Below are positions 13,201-24,889 of a stretch of 64,000 bases of DNA, one piece after another (the stretch's first letter is position 1; each line of letters begins with the position of its first letter). The DNA lies in the NCBI GenBank assembly GCA_036362985.1, contig JAYGXS010000004.1, positions 27,123,976 through 27,187,975 on the forward strand. The letters run 5' to 3'. The notes under the pieces are model-generated. The model was given only the letters and a program-made list of their open reading frames with translations. It was not told the origin of the DNA and ran no database searches. The DNA is from Ligula intestinalis (lineage: Eukaryota > Platyhelminthes > Cestoda > Diphyllobothriidea > Diphyllobothriidae). Made by a program: the position numbers and the translations under genes.

Positions 13201-16200
13201 AATTCCGATATTTTATGAACGCCTACATCGATCGACCGTGATTTGTTCCTGGTTGGAAGAACAAGGCGGATAAAGTGAGAGACTCAGGAAAAAGATTTAT
13301 TACTTAACCTCCGTGAATGGACCATTTTTTTCACTGAAAATGTATGATGTTTATTCGTAGATAAAGCAAGATTCCCTTCTTCTTCTTCTTATAATCAAAT
13401 AAGATTCCAAAGTAACTAAGGTCAAGGGTAACAACCTGGTTTACTCGAAGCAACAGTTGGTAAAACGCGTTGAACTGACTGGTCCATCCAGAAAGGGCTT
13501 TGCGCGCTTCATATGAATAGGCTGGTTATGTAAAATATGGCCGAGTTTATCTTTTACAGTAGATAGACAAGAAAATAACTTGCCTCGTGACCTAACGGAA
13601 AGGTTCCCCAGTGGATGGCAATTGAGTACTTAGCTTTGACGTCTTGATGAACTTTGACGGCCTCGACTGGATCTATATGCTGATACTGCAAGGCGTACCT
13701 GTGGTTAGGAATAAGAAATGCTTGGGAGTCAAGAGGGCAGGGAATACAGTACTGTCATCTGAAGAAGCAATCGTATTTATGGCTTGATTTTATGAAGAAG
13801 CGTCATGCACACCCATAGTCAATTCTAACGAAAGATGCATGTAAACCTTATTAAAAATGACTACTATAGTAGTATGCATTTTCACACTGATTTTTAGTAC
13901 CCCTAAAAAGTCAAATATATGCCATAGAAAACAGGCACAAAAATACTTTCTTGCATGCATTGGGTAAAGAATTACGTGTTCCTCAAAGTGCATACCTGAC
14001 GAAAGGTTATCTGTCGGTTTTAAAAAATCCTAAATTGCTCAATAATTTTGAATCCCGCCGGTCGTTCCAATTGACTTCAAAGTTTTCAACGTAAGAACTG
14101 TGCTTATTCTGTTTAAAAAATAATCACACATTCTTCCATATTAGGAGGAAGAGATCACATAGTTCTCATAAAATTTTGCAATCGCCACTGTATCAACTCA
14201 ATTTCGCATTTGGTTACATGATCTGCGCTTTCAAAAAGGGGGTAGGATTGTGTTATGGGGACGGCTGGAAAATTTGTAGTCTGGAAAAGTAAGCCTACTT
14301 AAATTTTGAAAGTAGATGGTTATTCTAGGTTATGAAAAATTCCGACCCCTAGAGACAACCTCACCAAAAAGGGTTATTTAGATTAACATTTTTCGAGAAT
14401 CTGCAGAGAACGCGACTAAACAGTCATTAGACGGAAGTGCGGATGCTCATGCACATGCGGAAGCATCACGCGTTGTAGGAAAAACGTAACTCTGAGGGAG
14501 GCAACCTAAAAGCAAGTACCGCTCTCGTGAAACATATCCTCGATTAGAAAGGATTAGTTAAGTAGAACTGTAATATTGCTTATCGTACAGCATAATCTCA
14601 AGATACTTCAGAAACCCAGGACGCCGCCTTTGAATGAGTGGCAGACCGCTTCGGTGGTTGAAAAACTGACCATCTACTCGCGTTATAACATATTTTTACT
14701 TTATAAGGGCGTCGAAAATCGAGGGGGAGGATTCACATTACTTAAATATCCATTTTTTGGAGTATGATCTTTTCGGGCGACAGAAAATAATTGCATTTAG
14801 GCATGACTGAAACACCTTGGAGGTATGCTGAACTATGATAAATATTACATCCCCACCTAAGTAATAATTTCTAATTGAAAACACGCTTCAGAATTGAGAC
14901 TTGTCAGTGATTGTAATTATTACTGTTAAAATCAATAAAGGATTGATTATAGCACGCAGACGTGGAAGATGTTTCACATTATTAAAGACAAAAAAATAAT
15001 GCGTACGGTAGACCAAAAACTTGACCTACCTTGGTTTGTAAGCACCGATTGGAATAGCTGCCACATCAAATGGTCCATATTTGGCGCCAATCTCCTTGAA
15101 AGCGGCACAATAGCCAGTGTCCCCAGCAAACCAGACTCGGTGATGTGCTCCAATTATCGCCCAACTGCCCCACAGACTCTAAGCGCTCAGGACAGAAAGG
15201 ATAAAATACTGCGTAAGGACCAACCAAGCGTAGCCAGTGGATTTTCACTTGCCACTGTGGGCAGAGATTAGACGGGAATGTAGAGCAATATCGTGCCGCG
15301 ATCGTTCAGCCCAGTTTCTAGAGAAGAAGAGAATCAGCCTGCCGTGTGCGGAGCTAGTCACGCTAGCCACTGACGTGTTGCCTTAATCTAAAGGCTGCTC
15401 TAGCAGTGACCCGACAAAATCTACAAGGGTCGAAGTTGCTACGCCATCTGGTATGCATACAAGCAATCCGTTCTACGCGATACATTGACAGTCGTAGGTG
15501 ACGAGATACACCTCTGCCTCGCAAGGTGGGTCCAAAAATGACTAACGCGTATGAATTCGCTGATAGAGAAACAGGCGTGTATTGCATCTACCACTCTCCC
15601 TTGAAAGTGAGAATGGGGGGCCTTCTCTTCTGGTCCGTCGAGACAGGGCGACTGGAAATACGGCCGGGTGCAGAGGCTAATGTGATGTGAAGCCCCCCCC
15701 CGCACCCTATCGGTGCCATGCAAGAGCTCAGAGCTGAAAGAAGCGGGACGAAATAGGGATAGAATACGAAACTATTGCGGCCAAGTTTTCCCGTCGGTGG
15801 GTAGGTATAAGATTAAGAGCCTCGGGCAATGAATTGATGGGCGGTTGAATCTTAATCCCCCGCTTTCTACTCGCATGCTGCCGAATCTGTTGTATATTAG
15901 TTAGTACACACAGATGTGCGATACAATTAAGTACTCGGCGCGTAGGCAGTGGGGAGGCCACTTGCACCAGAATTATAGGAATGCTATCGAGAGTTCGTGC
16001 AGTCTGCAGTTGAAGGTTTGATAACATCTGCGCGGTTCCACTCAGGACCAGTCAATTAAACGCGTCAAAAGTCCGATTTAAGATATTTGAGCTTCGCACA
16101 ACGCGTATTAACTCGTAAATTAACCTGTGCAAAGGCAGTTGTGTCCTGGTGAGGATAAAGGATTAAATGTATCAGGATGGTTGACACTAACGTACAGACC

Positions 16201-18270
16201 GTCAACTGGGTTGTAGTGACGGAAAGCGGAAGTCGTTCCTGACAAAGGGTCATGGGAAAGCGCGAACCGGTAGTACAGGTAAGCAAGCAGTAACGGTCAC
16301 TCTTACAACCATAATAATTATGCGTTTAAACCGACGGATAACAAGCTGCAATAAAATCAGCAAGGCTGACCTACCGAAAAAAATTGGAAATAACTCATGC
16401 GGCCGGACCAGTGCTGAGTCGGCGTAAAAGCAATTTTCACGGGACCACTTGCACCCTCCTTCTGTTTCAGGGTAATTTCTTCCCACCAGAGGGCCTCCCA
16501 CACATTCGGTGCAGGATTTTTTGCACCTTTCTTTGGACGCAAGGTATCTTCGATGAATTTCTTGCAGCCCGAGGGGACACACCAGAGTGCGTTAGGTGAG
16601 TGCTTTCCAACCTCGATAATCGTGTTGACGTCCATGTGATCAAAGTGGTTGTGTGAGATTACCACCGCATCCAGAGGTGGCAGCTCTGAAACCTAGGCGG
16701 GAAACGTTGTGGCACAGATAACAAACGAGGGTAGACACACACAGGAACGATAAGAAACTTCCGGTAGGCAGAAAAGAAGGCTCGGATTGATGGAACAGAG
16801 TTGGTGCCAAAGAATATAATTTAGCTCGAAAATAAAATTATTATAATAATAAAAAGCATAAAAGCATGACGGCTTGTTTAGCAAAGAAAGTGATGAAGAG
16901 AACCTTCCGGGTTCTACTTCTCAGCAAAGCCATCCCTTATTTAAAATAAAATAGAAACAGAGTCTGCATGACGATCGCCAGCGAGGTACGTATCGCAAAG
17001 ATCCAATGGTTCAACAACGTTCTTGAGCAGTAAAAGCTAGATAGCCGAAAACAGTTCGGGAAATTCCACAGCCACCGAAGTGAAAGTCTGATTTTGCACA
17101 TACGTTATCCTTGAAGCAAAGTTTCCCAGGTGCAAATTTGTAGATTGCAAGAACAAAAGAATGCTAGGATTTTACGTGCTTTAGCCTAACGGGTGTTACG
17201 TTGAATGTCTCGTAGGGCGTACAAGACAGACCACGTCGTCGCTTCTCGAATCACCTTCGGAACACCTGGACAAAATTAACTAATGTCCATTAAAGTAGCA
17301 ATGTCCATGATCCTTTTCAATAACTTGGTAAATTATAGCGAATAAATACACTAGAATCGCCTTGTAGGTACATTTTTTAGATGCCAGGAAAAGGTATTAT
17401 TCAGCATCAACCTTGTTAACCTAACAATGTAGAACTATGTCATTCATCGTAATAAAATAGGGCCCGATAGGCTCTAGACCTCTCGAACCTAACTGAACTT
17501 ACAACGAAGTCGACACCACATCGGCGTCCATGCGAGGCTACGCGAATCCGTCCTCCCCTACCTTACTCGAGGGCCTTTTCATACTATTACGAGTTCTCCC
17601 CCAAAAAGATGACAAAACTATGGAAAATGTTGCTTTCTGGTAATGAGCCTGAGGCCGATCTCGTCAGGTGTATCGCAGGTCTTTAAAATTTCATCGAATG
17701 GAGCAAGCTTAAACAAAATTTATCGAGCACTATTTGATTTCATAAGTACTTAGATCTCAAAGATTAGGGCTTTACAATTGGTCTCACTACAGCAGCTTGA
17801 CACTGAAATCTACCTGAGCCTAATCGTTGCAGTGCAACATTAGATCAACGATTTTTGGGGCCTTAAGAAAAGCATGGCAACGGGTAGCAAAAAACGTACT
17901 TTACAGGGAGGAGGCCTGTACCTAATCGGGCCAATCACCTGGACAGCAGAGCAGCGCCGACTAAAAATTGGGTCACATAGGATGTTTGCTCCGTCGACGT
18001 TAAAGAGGACCGACGCATGGCCTATCCAGGTTGCTCGGATTCCAGATGAGGGAGTATCCGAAAAGCCTGGACCGAAAGTTGGCTTTTTGATTGGCAGGTG
18101 AATGTCAAGTTGCGGATCTGATGGGGAGGGGCTATTACCTTCGTCTGCGCGTCTAGTGTAAAGGTAGTATGCAGCCTTCATGTTGGTGATAGCGTCTTTC
18201 CATGTGTCCCAGGGGTTGTTAAATTTTCCATTAGTCCGAACAGGTTGACTTAACGGCACAGTGTTTGACG
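10235..18270 (-). CDS. NAPEPLD: N-acylphosphatidylethanolamine phospholipase D, five exons, 5' end missing
   Basis: Membrane-associated metallo-beta-lactamase-fold enzyme that cleaves N-acylphosphatidylethanolamines to N-acylethanolamines (such as anandamide) plus phosphatidic acid. Exons on the minus strand: 18270-17900, 16692-16375, 15178-15030, 13698-13584 and 10372-10235 (stop TAA). Phases agree throughout and give about 362 residues against about 393 in mammals. Conserved blocks in order: [34 protein letters not shown] with the HxHxDH zinc motif, then [14 protein letters not shown] and FAGDTGYC with the bridging Asp; [10 protein letters not shown] and [13 protein letters not shown] with the last zinc His; [15 protein letters not shown] and the C-terminus. 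All expected metal ligands are present. Exon 18270 begins after an in-frame stop at an acceptor, so a first exon leaving one base must lie upstream; it was not found. Introns hold repeats but no other gene. Confidence 0.93.
10373..13583 (-). other. last NAPE-PLD intron, apparent GC-AG splice type
   Basis: The upstream exon must end in phase 0, because the downstream exon starts with CAC TAT CTT after CTCTACAG. The only phase-0 join on the upstream side is GAG followed by GCAAGT at 13583, the consensus form of the minor GC donor. The nearest GT (GTTATT, four bases on) would shift the frame and is a poor donor. The protein then reads HE-HYLAP, matching the family at this position. The intron is 3.2 kb and contains the RTE fragment at 10671-11105. 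A GC-rich stretch at about 12600-13110 has long frames on both strands but no recognisable domain. Confidence 0.8.
10671..11105 (-). mobile_element. second RTE-like 3' fragment, inside an intron
   Basis: The plus-strand sequence aligns by eye over about 430 bases with 4893-5335. Shared words include GGCTGTGATCATGC, AGCCGGCCTC and CCAGTCTCTTCTC, and later TCCTCAAGCA and GTGGTCAAAGA or GTTGTCAAAGA. The fragment covers only the post-RT C-terminus and 3' end. It is more decayed than the copy at 4893 and has no open frame. Its orientation is the same as that of the host gene. Both copies begin at the same relative point near 4893 and 10671, which probably marks the element's 3' terminus. Confidence 0.75.
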
Positions 18271-20440
18271 CTTATGTGGAAGAAGTAGTCCAGAGAGATG
18301 GAATGAATGACAGATTAAGTATTTTCGGCAAAGTGGATTATAAAATATGAATAGGGGTACCTATATGTTAATTATTTCTTAATTTAGATAAGTGGGATGC
18401 AGGGGAAGGGGTGAACATTTCGGTCCTTATGTGTATTGAAGTTGTTAGGAACTATTCGTGTAATGTCACATATAAACAGAGCTCATACTGAGTCAGCCAC
18501 TAGCCTGACGCAGTCATGTTACTGAATCACAATTGGATTAGGAGGAGAGTGGAGCTGACGCTGTGAAAATCACATCATATTTCAACTAATATAAGAGGCA
18601 AACTAGAAGCAATAATTTTTTTCTGCTGTGCTTATTTTTACGGCAATGCTAGTACCCCGGCTAATATTTTCTGTAGCATTATAACAAATACGTATTTCCT
18701 TACCACAGATCCACTGAGATGTGGCCATTACATAATTCTATCCGAATTTGTGACCATTTTCGATATTATAGCAAAGCCATTTCCAAAAAGATACGGTAGA
18801 CAAAAGAAATGGCAGACAATTGTAGGAGGCATGACTTGAATACTTTCGATATCACGAAAAAAATAATAAGAAACGAAAATGATAAATAATAACACTAAAG
18901 CGTTCACACTAGGAGGGAATTTTTTCTAGAACGTATTCTTACCACTTTTGCTACTACTCTGGGCAATTATATCTCCTGAGGTTGTGGTGGATACAAAATC
19001 CGCGTCAGCAACATTCAGTCCTGTGTGGAGCACCTCGCCAGAAGCTCCGTGAGAGGAGGCAAACTGAGATGGTCCAGCTGAGAGGGGCACCGGTGGATCC
19101 ATCCGGCCAAATGATAATTAAAAACGTACGCACGGGTAAGGGGTTCGACTCTCGTACAGGCTTCTTGTCCTGTAACGAGGCAATTGAAGTGTTGAGGTAC
19201 GAACAATGGTTTATCGGTGTAAATTAAGTGAAAAAATGTAAAAAGCAGTCCAAACAGCCCATACATTCGCAATCACGCATAATTATGTACGTATGCACGA
19301 ATGGCAGATCCAGATATAGGACCACTAATTATCGCTTTCATCATCAAGGGAACGACTGAATGGTAAGTCAGCTGAGCGCTTCTGGGATTCCACAATACTC
19401 ACTAACTGTAACCGCATGCAACAAACAGCGCAGAAGACATAGACGAGGTCCGCTGACGAAGCTAATATGGACGCACGCACATTAAAAGAAACGTAAAAAA
19501 CAGTCATCACGCAACTAGGCCCAGTGCCTTGCACAATACCAGGTGAACATCATCCTACGTATCTACGGCCGCCACTTGCGGAGCCTATCGCCCTGATAAA
19601 AACAGTTGTGCACTGTGCGCTTAGGCAACGGAAATCTGACGTCGGTGGGGAGAGGGGTGGCAATGTGACTGGCGGCGATGCAGCCTGCCCTAGTAAAACA
19701 GGACAGCCATACCATTCATCTTAACCCCCAAAGTTCGTGAAACCAGGCATGTCTGTGTCTTTTTTTGTTTCTAACTGTAAGAGAAATGCGCCGTGCCAAA
19801 AAATTGATAATCCTCAGACTTTCCGAGCACGACCTATTCCGTGAACGCTTGACAGCAACTGATCAATACGCCTGCTCGCTCGTCAGTGATGAGGGACGTT
19901 AATAGAGGCAGCTAGGCAAAAAGCAGCTATAGATATGCCCTTTTGCAAAATTTAATTTTCACGCGCACAATTGTGTAGCTGTGCCTATAGGCAGACTTTT
20001 TCTATCAGGTTTGGTCAATTCATCTATACGGACTATCAGTTAGCCCATCAAACATCTCGAGTGCAAAAGCAATTATTTCCCCTAGATTACCGAACTTTGC
20101 CTAAACAGCTGAAAATACCCGAGAAGACTGATCCTTCAGGCTTGAAGGCCGACAAAAGACCCGGTGAAAACCAGGCGGATCGCAAGGGGCCGGAATCGGA
20201 ATCAGAGGAGTTTTTACGGGTTTGGATATTTCGCAAATACTTCCTAAAAGATTATCCATCTCGTCAAATGGAGAATTATGACTATTTCCAAAAGTATTCA
20301 TGATGGATAATGAGAATGCTGAGGAATGAACAAGGTTTATTGAGCAATAACGATCGGATGGAAAATCGTAGAACAAAAAGGTAGTAGGAAAAATATTGGA
20401 CTTAACAAACGCGGGGATAGACGGGCGAGGATGCGAGATA
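18271..20440. other. NAPE-PLD upstream region, first exon not located
   Basis: The missing N-terminal exon of NAPE-PLD should lie here or further upstream on the minus strand, ending with one leftover base before a GT donor. Candidate minus-strand frames (19015-19272, 19325-19534, 20101-20376) show no resemblance to known NAPE-PLD N-termini, which are poorly conserved. The large LINE that begins near 20440 may have displaced a more distant promoter or exon. Confidence 0.35.
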
Positions 20441-20606
20441 GCCGACTTGACTTGACCTTGACCGCGGTTGGTTCAAATTTTGAGACAACGAGGAAGATTT
20501 CTGTAAATCGATCTATTTACAAGAAGAAAGGCTTTTAGTCGTTGTATTCATTATACAAATCTTCTTTATTAGATCTTTTTTATCTGGAATCCACTTATTT
20601 CTCAAA

Positions 20607-21605
20607 ATGACGAATTCTACTAAATGTCCTCAATGTAACTGCAATGTCACACGTCGGACGAAAGCCATCCAGTGCCAGGGCTGTTCCAGCTGGTTCCATA
20701 TTGCTTTTTTAGCTGTGACTGCCACACAGTACGAAGTTCTCAAAGAATTCGATGTTCAATGCTTCGTCATCTACTGTGAGCCATGTAGAACCCAATCCGC
20801 ACTCCATCTTTCCACTATCCATGCCGGCACAGTCCAAGCAGTTGTGGACGAGGAGACAGTTCTACCTATTATAGCCCCTGCAGCTGCAGGTTCTGCATCC
20901 GCAGATTCTGTTGGCCGGGGTGACACGACATGTCCCTCTCCGCCTTTGGTTCCTGTAACCAAAAAGCCCACGAGGTCTAGACGACAGAGAGAAACCAACC
21001 CACCCGTGCCTGTTCCCGCCCCCGACTCTATTCAGGAGCAGACCCCATCAACTAGTGTGCCGAAGCGCATGAACACCCCGGTTGTTGCTGCAGCTCCCAC
21101 ATCTATGTCGGTGAAACGACCAACTGCTGAAGTGAGACAACGTGACAGGTGTCTGATCATGTTCAACGTTCCTGAAGCGACAGAAGGCGATGCCACCTCT
21201 CGATTAAACTTTGACAAAGCTGCGATCGATCCCATTTTGCAACGGCTGTTAGAGAATGCTGGTGAGGAAATCGCGGTAAACCAAATGATTCGACTCGGTG
21301 CCAAATCAGAAAGCCGCCCACGTCCGCTAAAGCTCATATTCGAGTCATCTGTGATTGCTAAAAAATGGCTGTCAAGATGTTATAAGCTCAAGGGCCTACC
21401 AGTATCAGTAAAACCCGACCTCTCACCCGAAGAACGGGAAAAACGCCGCACGGCCGTCCAAGAGCTAAAGCGTCGGACACTCACCGGTGAAACGGACCTG
21501 ATAATCCGAAATTTTCGGGTTATGAGGAGACGCCGTCTCCTCACTGCACCATTGATCGTGAGGTTGTTAGACAACTCAGTCGAACAGCCTCCCCAATCGG
21601 TTTAA
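20607..21605 (+). CDS. LINE ORF1 protein with PHD-like zinc finger
   Basis: An intact 332-codon frame. Residues 8-60 contain the pattern CPQCNC, CQGCSSWFH and later CEPC, i.e. regularly spaced Cys and His as in PHD-type zinc fingers, which occur in ORF1 of several CR1-group elements and are thought to bind nucleic acid or chromatin. Residues 110-170 are rich in Pro, Thr and Val. Residues 185-320 carry a helical, basic region (LSPEEREKRRTAVQELKRRT) resembling the RNA-binding region of CR1 ORF1 proteins. The stop codon lies inside the start of ORF2, which continues in the -1 frame, a usual arrangement for translation by reinitiation or frameshift. The frame is intact although ORF2 is broken. 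Confidence 0.8.
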   Translation: MTNSTKCPQCNCNVTRRTKAIQCQGCSSWFHIAFLAVTATQYEVLKEFDVQCFVIYCEPCRTQSALHLSTIHAGTVQAVVDEETVLPIIAPAAAGSASADSVGRGDTTCPSPPLVPVTKKPTRSRRQRETNPPVPVPAPDSIQEQTPSTSVPKRMNTPVVAAAPTSMSVKRPTAEVRQRDRCLIMFNVPEATEGDATSRLNFDKAAIDPILQRLLENAGEEIAVNQMIRLGAKSESRPRPLKLIFESSVIAKKWLSRCYKLKGLPVSVKPDLSPEEREKRRTAVQELKRRTLTGETDLIIRNFRVMRRRRLLTAPLIVRLLDNSVEQPPQSV

Positions 21606-24436
21606 TTAATGCCAGAAGCTTGCTTCCCAAACTCGCCGAGCTCTCCCATTGGGTTAACAACCAAAAGCCGTTCTTCTTTGGAATCACGGAAACTTGGCTC
21701 CATCCTGATATTGGTGACGCTGAAGTTCACATTCCTGGCTACAACGTTTACCGAACTGATAGAGCCGGTCCTGCGTATGGGGGGGGTCGCATTGTACGTG
21801 AGACAGGACCTCCAAAGCAAGGTTATCCGAAGCCTTGGAGGTGAAGGCCTCGTTGAACAACTCTGGGTGTCAGTCTCCAGCTCCTGCGAATCACTTGTAA
21901 TGGTGGGTGTCGTGTACAGGAGTCCTAGCACTACGTCTCTGGCCTGGCTCGACACGTTCGCTGAATACGCATCATATTCTCATGTTTGTATTTTGGGCGA
22001 CTTTAACCTTCCTTCGGTTAATTGGTCTACGGCACCCCTAGTATCTACATCTCCAAACTGTCTTAACAACGCTTTTCTGGATGTTGTTTCGGTCAATGGT
22101 CTTGTGCAACATGTACTGTCGCCTACGCGGATATCAGCTTCCTCGTCGTCGTGTTTAGATTTAATTTTAACCAACCAGCATGATGCAATTTCGAATGTCA
22201 CCATCTCGAACCCACTGGCCACTGGTGATCATTGCATCGTTTCCGCGCACTATCTGCTTTCACGACCAACAGTTAGACCCCGAAGACCACCACGGCCAAA
22301 TGTTTGGCGTACGGACTTTAACGGCATGCGTCAAGCTGCTCCACTTTTACTATGGGAGGTGCCTACCGATGCCTCTGTAGAGGAAAAATGGGCACTGTTG
22401 AAATCTAACATTACTGCACTTGTCGCGGAATTTACTCCAATGTCTGTCCCTGGCTCGTCCCGGTTATTTCCACCCTGGATCGGCCGAACAGCTCAAGGGT
22501 TATTGCGAAGGCGCGACCGAGCGTGGAAAGCGTTTTGTTTACTCGGAACGCAATCTGCATTTGATCGCTATAAACGAGTGCGTAATGAATGCCATGCCGT
22601 TATAAGGCAAGGTAAAAGGGATTACGAAGATGCCCTACTGGAAGTCTCCGTCTCTCAGCCAAAGCGGTTCCACGCCTATATCAACCGTCGTCGCAGAGCT
22701 CAACCTGGAATCCCAGAGCTAATTGCAGCGGATGGTCAGCGCATGCTATCGGACGGAGAGAAAGCGCAGGCCTTGGCATCACAATACCGGGGTGTATATG
22801 CTAACCAGCAGCGAACAATAACACCAGTGTCCCTCCCATCTCAGACCCCTGATATTTTAACAGACATCGAGTTTTCGGTCGAAAAGGTTATCCGCATTTT
22901 GACTGCACTTAAATCCTCGACCTCACCTGGACCCGACAATTTGCACCCACTTATACTGAAGCATCTGGCAGATATCATTGCTCCACTTCTTATGGATATT
23001 TTTCAAACGTCCATCAGTACGAGCACTCTTTCTCAAGATTGGAAGTTTGGTGTCGTGAAGCCGTTTTATAAATCCGGTGATAAATCGCTTCCCTCCAATT
23101 ATAGGCCAGTTACTCTCACCTCGGTTTTAGTGAAGGTTCTCGAAACTTTCATAAAACAAGAGATTGACAATTTCCTGGACCAAACGAACGGTTGGATTCA
23201 AGAGCAACACGGTTTCACGCGCGGAAAATCTTGTGTCACAAACCTGTTAATTGCCCGTGAGTCTTGGGCCGAATCGAAAGATAGGGGTTCCCCAACGCAT
23301 GTGGTATTTATCGACTTCAGTAAAGCGTCTGACCGGGTTTCTCACCAACTGATCGTAAACAAGTTAGCAGCCCTTGGTATTGGTGGCAACATTCTGAACT
23401 GGATCCGGTCATATTTGAGTGATAGGACTTGGAGCGTCAGTGTCGGAGGTGTATTGTCTCCTGCTGAGGTCGCATCATCTGGGGTTCCTCAAGATCCATT
23501 CTTGGCCCCACCTTGTTCTCCATCTACGTTCAGGATCTGAAACAATGCCTTTCCTCTCCGTTCGTATTGTATGCCGATGACCTGAAAATATGGCGTGATG
23601 TCACAGGTGCCAACGACATAATCGCCCTGCAACAGGACCTTATCCAGTTAGCCTCTTGGGCTTCAAGCAACCAATTGTCGGTCAATGCTGCGAAATCGGC
23701 GTTCATGACAATTGGATCTACTGAGGTCGTCTCACCATACTCGCTCAACAGTGTCCCACTCCGACAAGTTACGGAATTCCGCGACCTTGGAGTCATGATA
23801 CAAGACAACCTGAAAACAAACTGTCATACAGCCAAAATTCGTGCGGCTGGGCTTCGGTGCTTATGGATGTTGAGAAGGACTTTCTCTTTGTGGTCTCCCG
23901 CCATATTTAAAAAGCTGTTCTCCATCTACGTTCGGCCTGTCATCGAGTTTGCGGGCCCAGCCTACTTTCCTTGCTACGCAGGAGAAATGCTCGCACTTGA
24001 ATCGGTGCAACGACTGGGTTCGAGGATGGTCCCACAACTGCGTGGACTTCCCTATGAAGCACGTCTTCGCAGTTTAAAATTGTTTTCCTTGGAGTATCAG
24101 CGACGTCGAGGCGATCTAATTTTTCTGTTCCGCTTGGTTGTGCTCAAACACTACCCAGAGTTGGATTGGATCATCATTCGAAATTACGACGCCCGCACCC
24201 GAGGCCACTCCTTTCGCCTAGTCCAGCAACGTTCAGACCATCTGCCTCAGAATTACCGGTTTTCCCGTCGGGTCATCAAAGACTGGAACTCCCTGAGTGA
24301 GGATATTGTCCAAGCAACGTCGGTTCCCAGTTTTGAAAGCCGCCTTGATGCCTTTTTTCTTATGGCCGTGGATGACAACATCTACTCAACCAGTCAGCGG
24401 TTCCCACTTCCTTTTGAGGATCGCCGTCCTGTTTGA
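21605..24436 (+). pseudogene. LINE ORF2, AP endonuclease plus reverse transcriptase, two frameshifts
   Basis: The apurinic endonuclease domain begins LINARSLLPKL and has ITETWLHPDI, LGDFNLPSVNW and the TGDHCIV block. Reverse transcriptase follows: SPGPDNLHP, NYRPVTLTS, EQHGFTRGKSC, FIDFSKASDRV, ASSGVPQ and the catalytic YADDLKIW near 23570. The C-terminal region ends near FSRRVIKDWNSL and SFESRLDAFF. Frames change twice. Near 21780 a run of eight G moves the endonuclease to another frame. Near 23493 one base is missing inside the conserved GVPQG motif. DFSKAFDRV is altered to DFSKASDRV. All catalytic blocks are otherwise readable, so inactivation looks recent. Start is by homology to the endonuclease; no ATG is apparent. 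Confidence 0.85.
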
Positions 24437-24529
24437 GTTTATTTTTCTGTCTTGAACTATCTTTGAAGAGACTCCTCCGGGCCTTGGGCCTCTTGTCTTA
24501 AATATATTGAAATTGAAATTGAAATTGAT

Positions 24530-24640
24530 GATTCAGTAACCGTGAGCCATGAGTCAGCCTACAAAACCAAAAATTGCTTAAGCAACCAATAAAACCAATT
24601 AAAACAAAAGAGGATCAGGACGGTTCGTTAAAAAGCCCCC
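24530..24640. repeat. 105-bp repeat shared with 42057-42152
   Basis: About 100 bases with the words CAGCCTACAAAACCAA, AAAACCAATTAAAACAAAAGAG and TCAGGACGGTTCGTTA recur in the same orientation at 42057-42152. Here the repeat abuts a purine-rich tract of the minus-strand Gypsy (AGGAGGGGG on that strand), so it may be the first part of that element's 3' LTR cut off by the LINE to its left. At the other site it lies at the end of the putative 3' LTR of the plus-strand Gypsy. The two readings imply opposite LTR orientations, and I could not decide between them. Confidence 0.6.
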
Positions 24641-24889
24641 TCCTAAGATGTAGCACTGTCTTCAATGCTGGTGTCAGCTAGGGGGGAAAAACGGTGATCT
24701 CCAAGGCAACAGGAGAGACTAGGTCAGGGGGAACTAAGTAGAGGGAAACGTCGTCGGCGTCGGTGTCGACACGGGGTGAGGATACAGTAAACTCGGAGGC
24801 TACAGGGGGAATTTGGTTGGGAGGGAGGATGGGAAGGGTCTCGGGGGTGCAGAGGGGGATTTGGCCGTGGTAAGGTAAAGCTTATCAAA

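Larger units (their letters stand above)
20440..24529 (+). mobile_element. nearly complete CR1-like LINE
   Basis: A plus-strand non-LTR retrotransposon with ORF1 (20607-21605), ORF2 (about 21605-24436, two frameshifts) and a short 3' region. The 3' end contains the GC-rich hairpin CCTCCGGGCCTTGGGCCTC followed by TTAAATATATTGAAA and a microsatellite tail of three TTGAAA-type units ending near 24529. The same hairpin plus TTAAATATA arrangement closes the minus-strand LINEs at 28845, 32180 and 42290, so these are related families. The 5' boundary is uncertain; I place it about 160 bases before ORF1. No target-site duplication could be recognised. Confidence 0.85.
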
